From Lachnospiraceae bacterium (GTDB lineage: Bacteria; Bacillota_A; Clostridia; Lachnospirales; Lachnospiraceae): a stretch of DNA of 8,812 nt. Below are positions 1-5,171 of this stretch, in pieces. The first letter of the stretch is position 1, and every line of letters begins with the position of its first letter. The translations under genes were made by a program, and so were the position numbers. The stretch lies in NCBI GenBank assembly GCA_009774655.1, contig VSOD01000160.1:1-8812 (forward strand). Reading direction: 5' to 3'. The notes beneath the pieces were generated by a model, which saw nothing but the letters and a program-made list of their open reading frames with translations, made no database searches and had not been told where the DNA came from.

Positions 1-1587
1 AGACATCTCCCCAGGAGAACGTTTCCTGTTTTGTGGGGGATGGTTCTTTTAAGATTGCTGCTGCCGTTCTCCATTCCGTCCGTGTTCAGCATATATACGT
101 TTATCGGCCGCAGTGCGGTTGCTTCTGTATTTCCGGAAGCCGGAGCATATAACGGTCTTCGCGCTGCTGCACCTGCTCTGGCCATCGCAGATCAGGGTAC
201 AGTACAGGAAACAGTACAAGGCACGGTACGGAGCATAGTAGAAAGCACGGTACAGAGCATAGGAAAAAACACAGTACAGGACGTAGTACAAGGCACAGTA
301 CAGAGCGCAGTGCAGGGCAGGGAACAGCTGCCGGCAGTCAGCGTGCCTGTTTCGATTTGGTCTGTTGTCTGGTGTGTCGGAGCGATACTGCTGGCTTTAT
401 TCTTCGCCATATCTTATCTGCGCTGCCGGAGGGAATTTCGGACTGCATTGCCGGTCAGACATGCCTGTGCAGAGAGATGGCTGCGGGATCATCCGTTGCG
501 ACGCCGGGTCACGATAAGGCAGTCGGACAGGATTTCCACTCCTTTGACTTATGGTGTTTTCCGCCCGGTTATCTTAATGCCGACAAAAACGGACTGGGAG
601 AATACAGATTCCCTGCAATATATTTTCATGCATGAATATATGCATATCTGCCGTTTTGATACGCTGACAAAGCTGGCGGTGGTGCTTGTCCTGTGCATCC
701 ACTGGTTCAATCCCTTTGTTTGGCTGATGTATGTTTTTTTCAACCGGGATCTTGAGCTGGCATGTGACGAAAGCGTTGTAAGACGGTTTGGGGAAAAGGC
801 AAGATCTGCCTATTCGCTTGTTCTGATCAGTATGGAAGCAAGGAAAAGCGGGCTGCCATCACTCTACAGCAGTTTCAGTAAAAATGTCATCGAAGAAAGG
901 ATTACAGCGATCATGCACACAAAAAGAATAACCCCTGGTACTGTGTTGTCCGCCTATCTTACCGTACTGGTTACCGTCAGTCTGTTTGCCACTTCCGCGG
1001 CCGCTTCATCGGACGGCCGCCCGGATCAGGAATCGGCCGCCATTGTGCCGCAGACGGATGCAGAAGTTATGGCCGCAGAAGAGGATGAGAAGGACGCTCT
1101 GTCAATTATCCATGAAAGTGCGGGCATTCTCCGTTATGAGGACGGGGCTCCGTATATTCACGATATTCTTACAAATAATACAGACAGGAGCATAAAAGAA
1201 ACGGAGTATTGTATGCTGGCCTATGACGAGAAGGGAGCGCCGCTAAAGCTGTATTGGAATTTTTTTGACAGCAGCGCAGAGAGCAGTTTTGCGCATGTCG
1301 TCCGGTCGAAGGAGAATATTTTGGCAGGACAGACGGAGGAATATCAGGGCGGATGGTCACTCTATGACGGGGAGCGCGCGGAGGCGCTTTCGGAAGCCGG
1401 AGACGACGGGACAGGTCAGGCTGCATATGCACTGTTCTGCCTAAAGCAGGTCGTTTTTGAAGACGGCACGGTCTGGAATAACCCAGAGTATGAAAACTGG
1501 CTGACAACATATGCAGGGCATGTAAAAGATGTAGTCGAGCTGCAGAACTATTATCCGTATGTATACAGGATAAAGTCGGATTCATGA
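1..1587 (+). CDS. M56 (BlaR1/MecR1-type) membrane zinc metallopeptidase, 5' partial
   Basis: The frame is open from the first base (RHLPRRTFPVLWG...), so the true start lies outside the window and the TTG at 31 should not be taken as the start. 528 codons are visible. Membrane segments sit near codons 11-35, 118-142, 227-250 and 315-335. The zinc motif HEYMH is at 631-645 (H211, E212, H215 counted from base 1), and ELACDESVV, with the likely third ligand, starts at 754: the classic M56 arrangement. BlaR1/MecR1 proteins sense an outside signal and use a cytoplasmic protease to relieve a BlaI-type repressor. Here the C-terminal outer part (about codons 365-525: ITNNT-like, LYWNF, DGTVWNNPEYENW) is not a penicillin-binding domain; it resembles a domain of unknown function (I think DUF5780) seen in Lachnospiraceae, so the signal is unlikely to be a beta-lactam. 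The loop before the second visible membrane segment carries a tetrapeptide repeat. A BlaI-type partner would be expected upstream, off the window. Confidence 0.93.
   Translation, partial: RHLPRRTFPVLWGMVLLRLLLPFSIPSVFSIYTFIGRSAVASVFPEAGAYNGLRAAAPALAIADQGTVQETVQGTVRSIVESTVQSIGKNTVQDVVQGTVQSAVQGREQLPAVSVPVSIWSVVWCVGAILLALFFAISYLRCRREFRTALPVRHACAERWLRDHPLRRRVTIRQSDRISTPLTYGVFRPVILMPTKTDWENTDSLQYIFMHEYMHICRFDTLTKLAVVLVLCIHWFNPFVWLMYVFFNRDLELACDESVVRRFGEKARSAYSLVLISMEARKSGLPSLYSSFSKNVIEERITAIMHTKRITPGTVLSAYLTVLVTVSLFATSAAASSDGRPDQESAAIVPQTDAEVMAAEEDEKDALSIIHESAGILRYEDGAPYIHDILTNNTDRSIKETEYCMLAYDEKGAPLKLYWNFFDSSAESSFAHVVRSKENILAGQTEEYQGGWSLYDGERAEALSEAGDDGTGQAAYALFCLKQVVFEDGTVWNNPEYENWLTTYAGHVKDVVELQNYYPYVYRIKSDS
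193..312 (+). repeat. 12-bp in-frame tandem repeat (ten degenerate copies)
   Basis: Ten consecutive 12-base units of the type CARGGCACAGTA fill this stretch, and a further partial unit follows. The period is exactly four codons, giving the tetrapeptide series QGTV, QETV, QGTV, RSIV, ESTV, QSIG, KNTV, QDVV, QGTV, QSAV. It lies in the loop between two membrane segments of the M56 peptidase, which by family topology faces outside. Copies differ mostly at single bases, so this is an old or selected repeat rather than a fresh expansion. Copy-number change would preserve frame. Confidence 0.92.
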
Positions 1588-1598
1588 AGTGCTTTGTC

Positions 1599-1703
1599 CG
1601 GGAAGCCATAAAGGAGCTGGAACGCGCCGGGTATATCGTCCGTTCACGGGAGCACGACGAGAAAGGACGCTTGCGGGGAGCCGATTATGTAATCTATGAG
1701 CAG
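1599..1703 (+). pseudogene. fragment of a mobile-element HTH / replication-initiator-type protein
   Basis: The frame reads REAIKELERAGYIVRSREHD-EKGRLRGADYVIYEQ. This matches, from memory, the end of the N-terminal winged-helix region of the helix-turn-helix proteins near replication and conjugation modules of Clostridia elements and phages. Intact members have roughly 50 residues before this block and a long tail after it. Here the fragment begins 12 bases after the M56 stop, and similarity ends at about 1703. The frame stays open to 1802 (formal ATG at 1584, overlapping the M56 stop), but the tail looks random and there is no good ribosome site. I read it as a dead remnant marking the left edge of the inserted region. 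Confidence 0.7.
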
Positions 1704-1764
1704 ACGCATACATTTTTGACTGGCCGTTTGTGCGCTTCCTATAAATTCGCTAAAATCAGACCTT

Positions 1765-1789
1765 TTCCCCATCCTTGCATGGCGGGGAA
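1765..1789 (+). terminator. terminator-like hairpin TTCCCC/GGGGAA
   Basis: TTCCCC (1765-1770) pairs with GGGGAA (1784-1789) around a 13-base loop and is followed by TTTTCTGTT. It could end transcription of the M56 gene. It physically overlaps the -35 and spacer of the promoter for the next gene. The stem is short, so this is tentative. Confidence 0.4.
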
Positions 1790-1803
1790 TTTTCTGTTAT
1801 AAT
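1775..1803 (+). promoter_or_regulatory. promoter with extended -10, drives the 124-residue protein
   Basis: TTGCAT (1775-1780), a 17-base spacer and a perfect TATAAT (1798-1803) are present, with TGT directly before the -10 (TGTTATAAT, an extended -10). The -35 matches consensus at only three positions, which an extended -10 can offset. The predicted leader to the ATG at 1929 is about 115-120 bases. Confidence 0.7.
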
Positions 1804-1928
1804 TGCGTTGCAATATTTTTTCAAAAATTTCAGTGAGAGGGCTTGATAAACATGATAACTTCTGCCATCCCAAAGCAGGCAAGTGGAGAGGAGCGTCTTT
1901 TTTAATATTTTTACAAGGAGTGTATGAT

Positions 1929-2303
1929 ATGAAAAAAATTCAGAATTACAATGCAACAAAATACATGAATGTCGGTTACTCTTTAGTTGAAGATGGCATT
2001 TACAAAAGTGAAGTAGACGAAGAAACCTTATATGTAACTTCATTGACGTTTATGCAAGAAGCAGAATTAGATGAAGGCAAAGATGCAAGTGAAATTTCGC
2101 AGTATCCATTGGAGGATTTACTTGACAAATTTTATTGTCATATATCTGATTTTTATGAAAATCTCAATTTGGCCCAATCACAGAATTGTTATCTTGAATT
2201 TGCAAGTCCCAACTTGGAAGATATAAAACAGTTACGCTCAATTATTGGAAAGCACGTATATAATAAAGAAATTGATGGATATGTGAAACTTATAATTGAG
2301 TGA
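1929..2303 (+). CDS. hypothetical protein, 124 residues, AT-rich accessory gene
   Basis: The start at 1929 is chosen because AAGGAG (1915-1920) lies 8 bases upstream; the longer open frame back to 1803 begins inside the -10 box of the promoter and is not credible. The ATG at 1924 is in another frame and stops at once. The protein (MKKIQNYNATKYMNVGYSLVED...) is acidic and soluble, with no signal peptide or membrane segment and no catalytic motif I recognise. Conserved-looking features are YPLEDLLDKFYCHISDFYE and YLEFASPNLEDIKQLRSIIGK-HVYN, giving a mixed alpha/beta feel. Base composition is far more AT-rich than the M56, LytTR or GH2 genes, and it sits right after a mobile-element fragment, so I infer horizontal acquisition. 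I have a sense of seeing relatives in gut Clostridia but cannot assign a function. Confidence 0.8.
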   Translation: MKKIQNYNATKYMNVGYSLVEDGIYKSEVDEETLYVTSLTFMQEAELDEGKDASEISQYPLEDLLDKFYCHISDFYENLNLAQSQNCYLEFASPNLEDIKQLRSIIGKHVYNKEIDGYVKLIIE

Positions 2304-2385
2304 ATTGTGATACAGCCGGACAACCGCCCTTTGGGACAAAATGTCCTGAAGCAGGCAACAAAAGGTAAATAAAGACAGGAGTTAC

Positions 2386-2481
2386 ATGGAGAAAATATTA
2401 TGGGGAACGGACATTCCTAAAGCCGTCACATTATTGGGGCGGCTTTATTTCGTTAGATATTTTCGCGATTTCCCATTTTAA
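2386..2481 (+). CDS. possible 31-codon small ORF
   Basis: An ATG at 2386 is preceded by ACAGGAG (2376-2382) at a short but workable distance and reads MEKILWGTDIPKAVTLLGRLY..., ending FRDFPF at a TAA (2479-2481). The composition is protein-like (Trp, Pro, Gly, aromatic and charged residues in sensible order), which a random 31-codon frame often lacks. The middle of the ORF overlaps an 8-bp inverted repeat that may be a terminator. It could be a real small protein, or the 5' stub of a larger deleted element gene. I do not recognise it securely. Confidence 0.35.
   Translation: MEKILWGTDIPKAVTLLGRLYFVRYFRDFPF
2418..2447 (+). terminator. 8-bp inverted repeat, possible terminator
   Basis: TAAAGCCG (2418-2425) and CGGCTTTA (2440-2447) are perfectly complementary around a 14-base loop, followed by TTTCGTT. 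It lies 115 bases after the 124-residue gene and could stop plus-strand transcription before the convergent gene ending at 2510. The U-run is poor, and the same bases are codons of the possible small ORF. Confidence 0.4.
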
Positions 2482-2501
2482 AAGCGTTACTTACAAAATG
2501 G
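2473..2501. repeat. 7-bp inverted repeat CCATTTT/AAAATGG
   Basis: CCATTTT (2473-2479) and AAAATGG (2495-2501) are perfect complements separated by 15 bases. The repeat lies 9 bases beyond the stop of the minus-strand gene at 2510 and could act as a weak bidirectional terminator, or be an old recombination boundary. No clear T-run follows on either strand. Confidence 0.35.
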
Positions 2502-2509
2502 TATGTAAA

Positions 2510-2857
2510 TTAGATGGCATTCTCGCCCAGAATTATTTTAGGCATTGTGGTTAAGCAACGATTCCAGCGTTTATAAAATTTCTCTACACCAAGTTTAGAT
2601 ACTCTTGCATGAGCTTCTTCATTTTCCAGCACCCAATATAAAACATATGTCACCTTGCCTGTATTTTTGGTAAGACGGATCGGTAATTCTCCTGCTTTAA
2701 CTGCATTAAAATCTTTTTGCCTGTGAGTACGTTTTATGTAGTGTACATCAATGACACCGTCTTGCTTCAAATAAAATTCAGCTACTTCTTTCATTAATGA
2801 TTCTATTTCATCTAACCTAGTTGATTTTGCTTCATATATGCATATCTCGTTAAACAT
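2510..2857 (-). CDS. antibiotic-biosynthesis-monooxygenase-like alpha/beta barrel protein, 115 residues
   Basis: The start is set at the ATG at 2857-2855, which follows a GGGGGGAAAG ribosome-site-like tract; the longer frame to 2950 adds a low-complexity hydrophobic stretch and no ribosome site. The protein begins MFNEICIYEAKSTRLDEIES, continues LMKEVAEFYLKQDGVIDV, and ends RWNRCLTTMPKIILGENAI. A beta strand, then an amphipathic helix ending in '..GVIDVHYIKR', is the usual layout of the ABM/dimeric alpha-beta barrel superfamily (small enzymes acting without cofactor, or heme- or quinone-handling proteins, usually homodimers). The C-terminal 'FYKRWNRCLTTMPKI' block is not a general ABM hallmark. 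It has its own promoter and runs opposite to both neighbours. The gene is convincing; the family is moderate; the substrate is unknown. Confidence 0.72.
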   Translation of the reverse strand: MFNEICIYEAKSTRLDEIESLMKEVAEFYLKQDGVIDVHYIKRTHRQKDFNAVKAGELPIRLTKNTGKVTYVLYWVLENEEAHARVSKLGVEKFYKRWNRCLTTMPKIILGENAI

Positions 2858-2950
2858 AAAATTCTTTCCCCCCAAAAAACTTAGATTGATTAAAAACCGG
2901 TTACGAACTTTCATAAGGGAAAAAATAAGGAAAAGAAAAATCTGTAGCAA

Positions 2951-2979
2951 ATTATAACACAGAATAAATAGAGTAGGAA
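2951..2979 (-). promoter_or_regulatory. minus-strand promoter of the ABM-like gene
   Basis: Read on the minus strand: TTCCTA (2979-2974), a 17-base spacer and TATAAT (2956-2951), preceded by TGT as an extended -10. This gives a leader of about 85-90 bases to the ATG at 2857. The -35 is weak. An imperfect hairpin at 2971-2998 covers the -35. Confidence 0.65.
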
Positions 2980-2998
2980 GAATTATTTCCTCCTATTC
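2971..2998. repeat. imperfect 12-bp inverted repeat over the -35 region
   Basis: GAGTAGGAAGAA (2971-2982) can pair with TTCCTCCTATTC (2987-2998) around a 4-base loop, with one mismatch and one G-T pair. It overlaps the -35 of the minus-strand promoter, so it may be an operator. A run of seven T follows at 3013-3019 on the plus strand, too far away for a standard terminator. Confidence 0.4.
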
Positions 2999-3084
2999 GA
3001 TATCCTGCTGCTTTTTTTCAGACAGAAGACTGTACAATGGGCCGGGAGCATTGGAATCTGCGGCCGGTCAGGACGTAAATTGTG

Positions 3085-3154
3085 ACCATTCAGGTATGAA
3101 ATGGGGCAGGATATGTTGTGAGCCGTTGTGGACCGCCTGCCGGTGTGATATCTT
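3085..3154 (+). promoter_or_regulatory. putative promoter and LytTR-like half-sites upstream of the LytTR operon
   Basis: TTGTGG (3126-3131), a 17-base spacer and TATCTT (3149-3154) preceded by TGA form a weak extended -10 promoter about 65 bases before the LytTR ATG. ACCATTCAG (3085-3093) matches 8 of 9 positions of the published LytTR half-site consensus [TA][AC][CA]GTTN[AG][TG], and GCCGTTGTG (3122-3130), over the -35, matches 7 of 9. The two are 37 bases apart start to start, not the 21-22 typical for paired LytTR sites, so autoregulation is plausible but unproven. ACCATTCAG also begins an imperfect palindrome, CCATT (3086-3090) / AATGG (3100-3104). The rest of 2999-3220 shows no gene. 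Confidence 0.35.
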
Positions 3155-3220
3155 TAGATAGTACATGGACAACAGGGAGGAGAGCGGATCCGAACAGTTG
3201 GCGCAGAGAGGAACAGGTGT

Positions 3221-3658
3221 ATGAAAATAGAGATTAAAGTGGACAGCGGCATCGAGGAAAACTGCATCAGCATATCCTGCAGCAGACTGACGCCGGAGCT
3301 GGAACGGATCATCGCCATGCTGCGGATCATGGAGAAGAAGTTTGCCGTGTCAGCAGAGGGAGAGACTTTTCTGTTGGACGTGGCGACGATTCTTTACATC
3401 GAGGCCGTGGACAGAAAAACTTTTGTCTATACGGAAAAAGGGGTGTACGAGTCGGATCTGCGATTGTATGAACTGGAAGAGCAGTTGGAAGAATACGGCT
3501 TCTTTCGGGCAGGACGGTCGTGCCTGATCCAGCTGCACGCCATCAAGTCGCTGAAACGGGATATCAACAGACGGATCCGCGTCACCATGGAGAACGGGGA
3601 AGTACTTATGGTGTCGCGGCAGTATGCGGAAGCATTGAAAAAAAGACTCGGAATTTAA
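3221..3658 (+). CDS. LytTR-family DNA-binding transcriptional regulator
   Basis: A 145-residue protein starting at an ATG preceded by GAGAGGAA (3206-3213). Residues 1-40 form a short leader segment with no response-regulator receiver domain. Residues ~42-145 are a LytTR domain: LYIEAVDRKTFVYTEKGVYES, then the characteristic FFRAGRSCLIQLHAIKSLKR, and the closing VSRQYAEALKKRLGI. LytTR proteins bind direct repeats by a mostly beta-strand fold. Stand-alone LytTR regulators placed directly before a membrane protein form 'LytTR regulatory systems' such as HdrRM and BrsRM of Streptococcus mutans, in which the membrane partner holds the regulator inactive. The next gene, 35 bases on, is exactly such a membrane protein. 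The likely targets are its own operon, including the ABC transporter, and possibly others. Confidence 0.92.
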   Translation: MKIEIKVDSGIEENCISISCSRLTPELERIIAMLRIMEKKFAVSAEGETFLLDVATILYIEAVDRKTFVYTEKGVYESDLRLYELEEQLEEYGFFRAGRSCLIQLHAIKSLKRDINRRIRVTMENGEVLMVSRQYAEALKKRLGI

Positions 3659-3693
3659 GTTTGAGTTTGTGACGTTTCGGAATGGAGGAAAAG

Positions 3694-4215
3694 ATGGAAG
3701 AACAGAAAACAATCTTTGATTATCTGGGGCAGGTTATGATCACGTTTGGGTTCAGCGTGGCGGTGATGAATGTACTGTGTCTGCTTGTGGGAGAGGAGGC
3801 GCGGGAGGTCTCCACGATCTATTCCCTGGGCAAAGAAGGCCTGTCCGTGGCTACCATGCTGCAGTTTCTGGTCGTTGCGGTCTGTATCACGGGCCTGCGT
3901 GTGCTCTTTTTTACCGATCGTATCATCAGGCAGATGTCCATTACGGTGCGGACGGTGTGTATGTTATCTGCGGTGGTTGTGGTGATCGTGATTTTTACGG
4001 TACTGTTTGGCTGGTTCCCGGTGGATATGTGGGAGTCGTGGGCGGCCTTTTTCCTGACCTTTGGTCTGTGTTTTGCGGGCAGCCTTACGGTCATGCATTT
4101 GAAGGAAAAGGCGGAGAACCGGAAGATGGAGGAGGCGCTGCGTCGTATCAAGGGGACGAAAGGAAGGAAAGCCTGTGACAGATATCAGGAGGACGAAAGG
4201 AAGGAAAGCTTATGA
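3694..4215 (+). CDS. DUF3021-type four-helix membrane protein, likely LytTR antagonist
   Basis: The start at 3694 is preferred over the in-frame ATG at 3682 because GGAGG (3684-3688) sits 5 bases before it, whereas 3682 has no site of its own. The 173-residue product has four membrane segments at about residues 11-32, 52-73, 85-106 and 113-134, and a charged basic C-terminal tail. Length, spacing and the LytTR neighbour fit DUF3021. In characterised LytTR systems the membrane partner inhibits the regulator, so I infer the same role here, acting in the cytoplasmic membrane. The stop overlaps the next start (ATGA at 4212-4215), so translation is probably coupled. The last ~20 residues are altered by a 37-bp duplication that moves the tail into another frame, so the C-terminus is likely atypical. 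Confidence 0.85.
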   Translation: MEEQKTIFDYLGQVMITFGFSVAVMNVLCLLVGEEAREVSTIYSLGKEGLSVATMLQFLVVAVCITGLRVLFFTDRIIRQMSITVRTVCMLSAVVVVIVIFTVLFGWFPVDMWESWAAFFLTFGLCFAGSLTVMHLKEKAENRKMEEALRRIKGTKGRKACDRYQEDERKESL

Positions 4216-4217
4216 CA
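4154..4217 (+). repeat. 37-bp-offset duplication of the ribosome site/start region
   Basis: GGACGAAAGGAAGGAAAGC occurs at 4154-4172 and again at 4191-4209. The match continues to 4180/4217 with two mismatches (25 of 27 bases identical). The first copy carries GTGACA where the second carries the ATGACA start of the ATPase gene. The 37-base offset is not a multiple of three, so the DUF3021 tail is read in two frames across the copies. The first copy could also start a tiny frame at GTG 4175, reading MTDIRRTKGRKAYDM and stopping at 4222, just past the real ATPase start. Confidence 0.9.
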
Positions 4218-5075
4218 TGTGAGACTGCGATCAGTATAAAAGAGATAACACACTATTTTGGGGAGAAGAAGGTTTTGGCAGGGATCTCGTTTTCCGTAGA
4301 AAAAGGGGAGATTCTGGGGCTGCTGGGGCCTTCCGGGGCCGGTAAGACGACGTTGATACGGATTATGACAGGACAGCTTACCCCGTCGGCGGGCAGTGCC
4401 AGTCTGGACGGAAACGATATGGCGCTGGTGAAGCAGGAGGCGTATCGGCGGATCGGTATGATGATGGACGATCTCGGTTTTTATGAGCGATTATCCTGTT
4501 ATGACAATCTGAAACTGTGTGCCGGGTTCTATGGAGTGCGGGAGGAACGGATCAGGGAGGTGCTGGAACAGGTGGGACTGTATCAGGACAGAAAATGCCC
4601 GGTGCAGAAATTATCCAAGGGGATGAAGGGCCGGCTGGCACTGGCGAGGGCGGTGCTGCACGAACCGGCGTTTCTTTTTCTTGACGAACCAACGGCCGGA
4701 CTGGATCCTGCGACAACGAGGCAGATACACGAGCTGATCCTGCAGCTGCAGAGGGACGGGGCGACGATCTTTCTGACGACCCATAATATGACGGAGGCAG
4801 AGAAGTTATGTAAACATGTCGCGCTCCTCCATGAGGGACAGATCGTAGAGTACGGAGCGCCGCAGGAGATCAACAGGAGGTACAATCACCGCAATAAGCT
4901 GAAAATCCGGCTGTACGGCGGCAGCAGTCTGGAACTGCCCAATACGGCGGCCTCAGCAGAGGAAGTCTGCGGTTATCTGCAAAAAGGACAGATCGAGACG
5001 ATCCACTCCACGGAACCCGATCTGGAATCTGTGTTTCTGGAGCTGACGGGGTGCAGCCTGCGGGAAGAAGATTGA
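4212..5075 (+). CDS. ABC transporter ATP-binding protein
   Basis: This 287-residue ATPase starts at an ATG overlapping the DUF3021 stop by 4 bases, behind AAGGAA (4201-4206). Walker A GPSGAGKT is at residues 39-46, the signature LSKGM (in place of LSGGQ) at 134-138, Walker B LFLD at 155-158 with catalytic E159, the D-loop GLDP at 163-166, and the switch histidine H191 in TTHNM. At the Q-loop position the usual glutamine is absent (IGMMMDDLGFYERLS, residues 81-95); I believe this is common in this exporter group. The C-terminal ~70 residues are an accessory tail typical of drug/peptide-type exporters. With the permease downstream it should form an ABC-2 exporter at the inner face of the membrane. 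The substrate cannot be read from the sequence; an antimicrobial peptide or self-made peptide is an inference from the LytTR context. Confidence 0.95.
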   Translation: MTCETAISIKEITHYFGEKKVLAGISFSVEKGEILGLLGPSGAGKTTLIRIMTGQLTPSAGSASLDGNDMALVKQEAYRRIGMMMDDLGFYERLSCYDNLKLCAGFYGVREERIREVLEQVGLYQDRKCPVQKLSKGMKGRLALARAVLHEPAFLFLDEPTAGLDPATTRQIHELILQLQRDGATIFLTTHNMTEAEKLCKHVALLHEGQIVEYGAPQEINRRYNHRNKLKIRLYGGSSLELPNTAASAEEVCGYLQKGQIETIHSTEPDLESVFLELTGCSLREED

Positions 5076-5171
5076 ATAAATTCTGCCTGCGGTCTCAGCG
5101 TAAAACGCTTCGGAATAGAGGAATAAGTGAAACACCATTGGACAGGGAGAAAGAAAGGACAGGAATCAGGC

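Noticed and set aside
193..312. CRISPR-like array
   Set aside because: The units are 12 bp and contiguous with no spacers, and they keep the reading frame of the M56 gene.
1169..1609. 146-codon minus-strand frame opposite the M56 C-terminal domain
   Set aside because: It is antisense to a continuous coding domain, with Arg/His/Pro-rich random-looking sequence and no ribosome site.
1803..1928. N-terminal extension of the 124-residue protein back to an ATG-like start at 1803
   Set aside because: It would begin within the -10 box of the promoter; a ribosome site and ATG are present at 1929.
2858..2950. N-terminal extension of the ABM-like protein as a membrane anchor
   Set aside because: The stretch is low-complexity and hydrophobic, lies in the predicted leader, and has no ribosome site, while one precedes the ATG at 2857.
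3035..3053. CAATG/CATTG inverted repeat as an operator
   Set aside because: Five-base arms with a 9-base gap are expected by chance, and no promoter element overlaps.
3105..3141. GGCAGG/CCTGCC stem as a riboswitch or attenuator
   Set aside because: The 6-bp stem with a 25-base loop lies upstream of the proposed transcription start, so it would not be in the leader.
3777..4178. 133-codon plus-strand frame over the DUF3021 gene
   Set aside because: It is Gly- and Cys-rich with no start signal, while the overlapping frame gives a clean four-helix membrane protein with a ribosome site.
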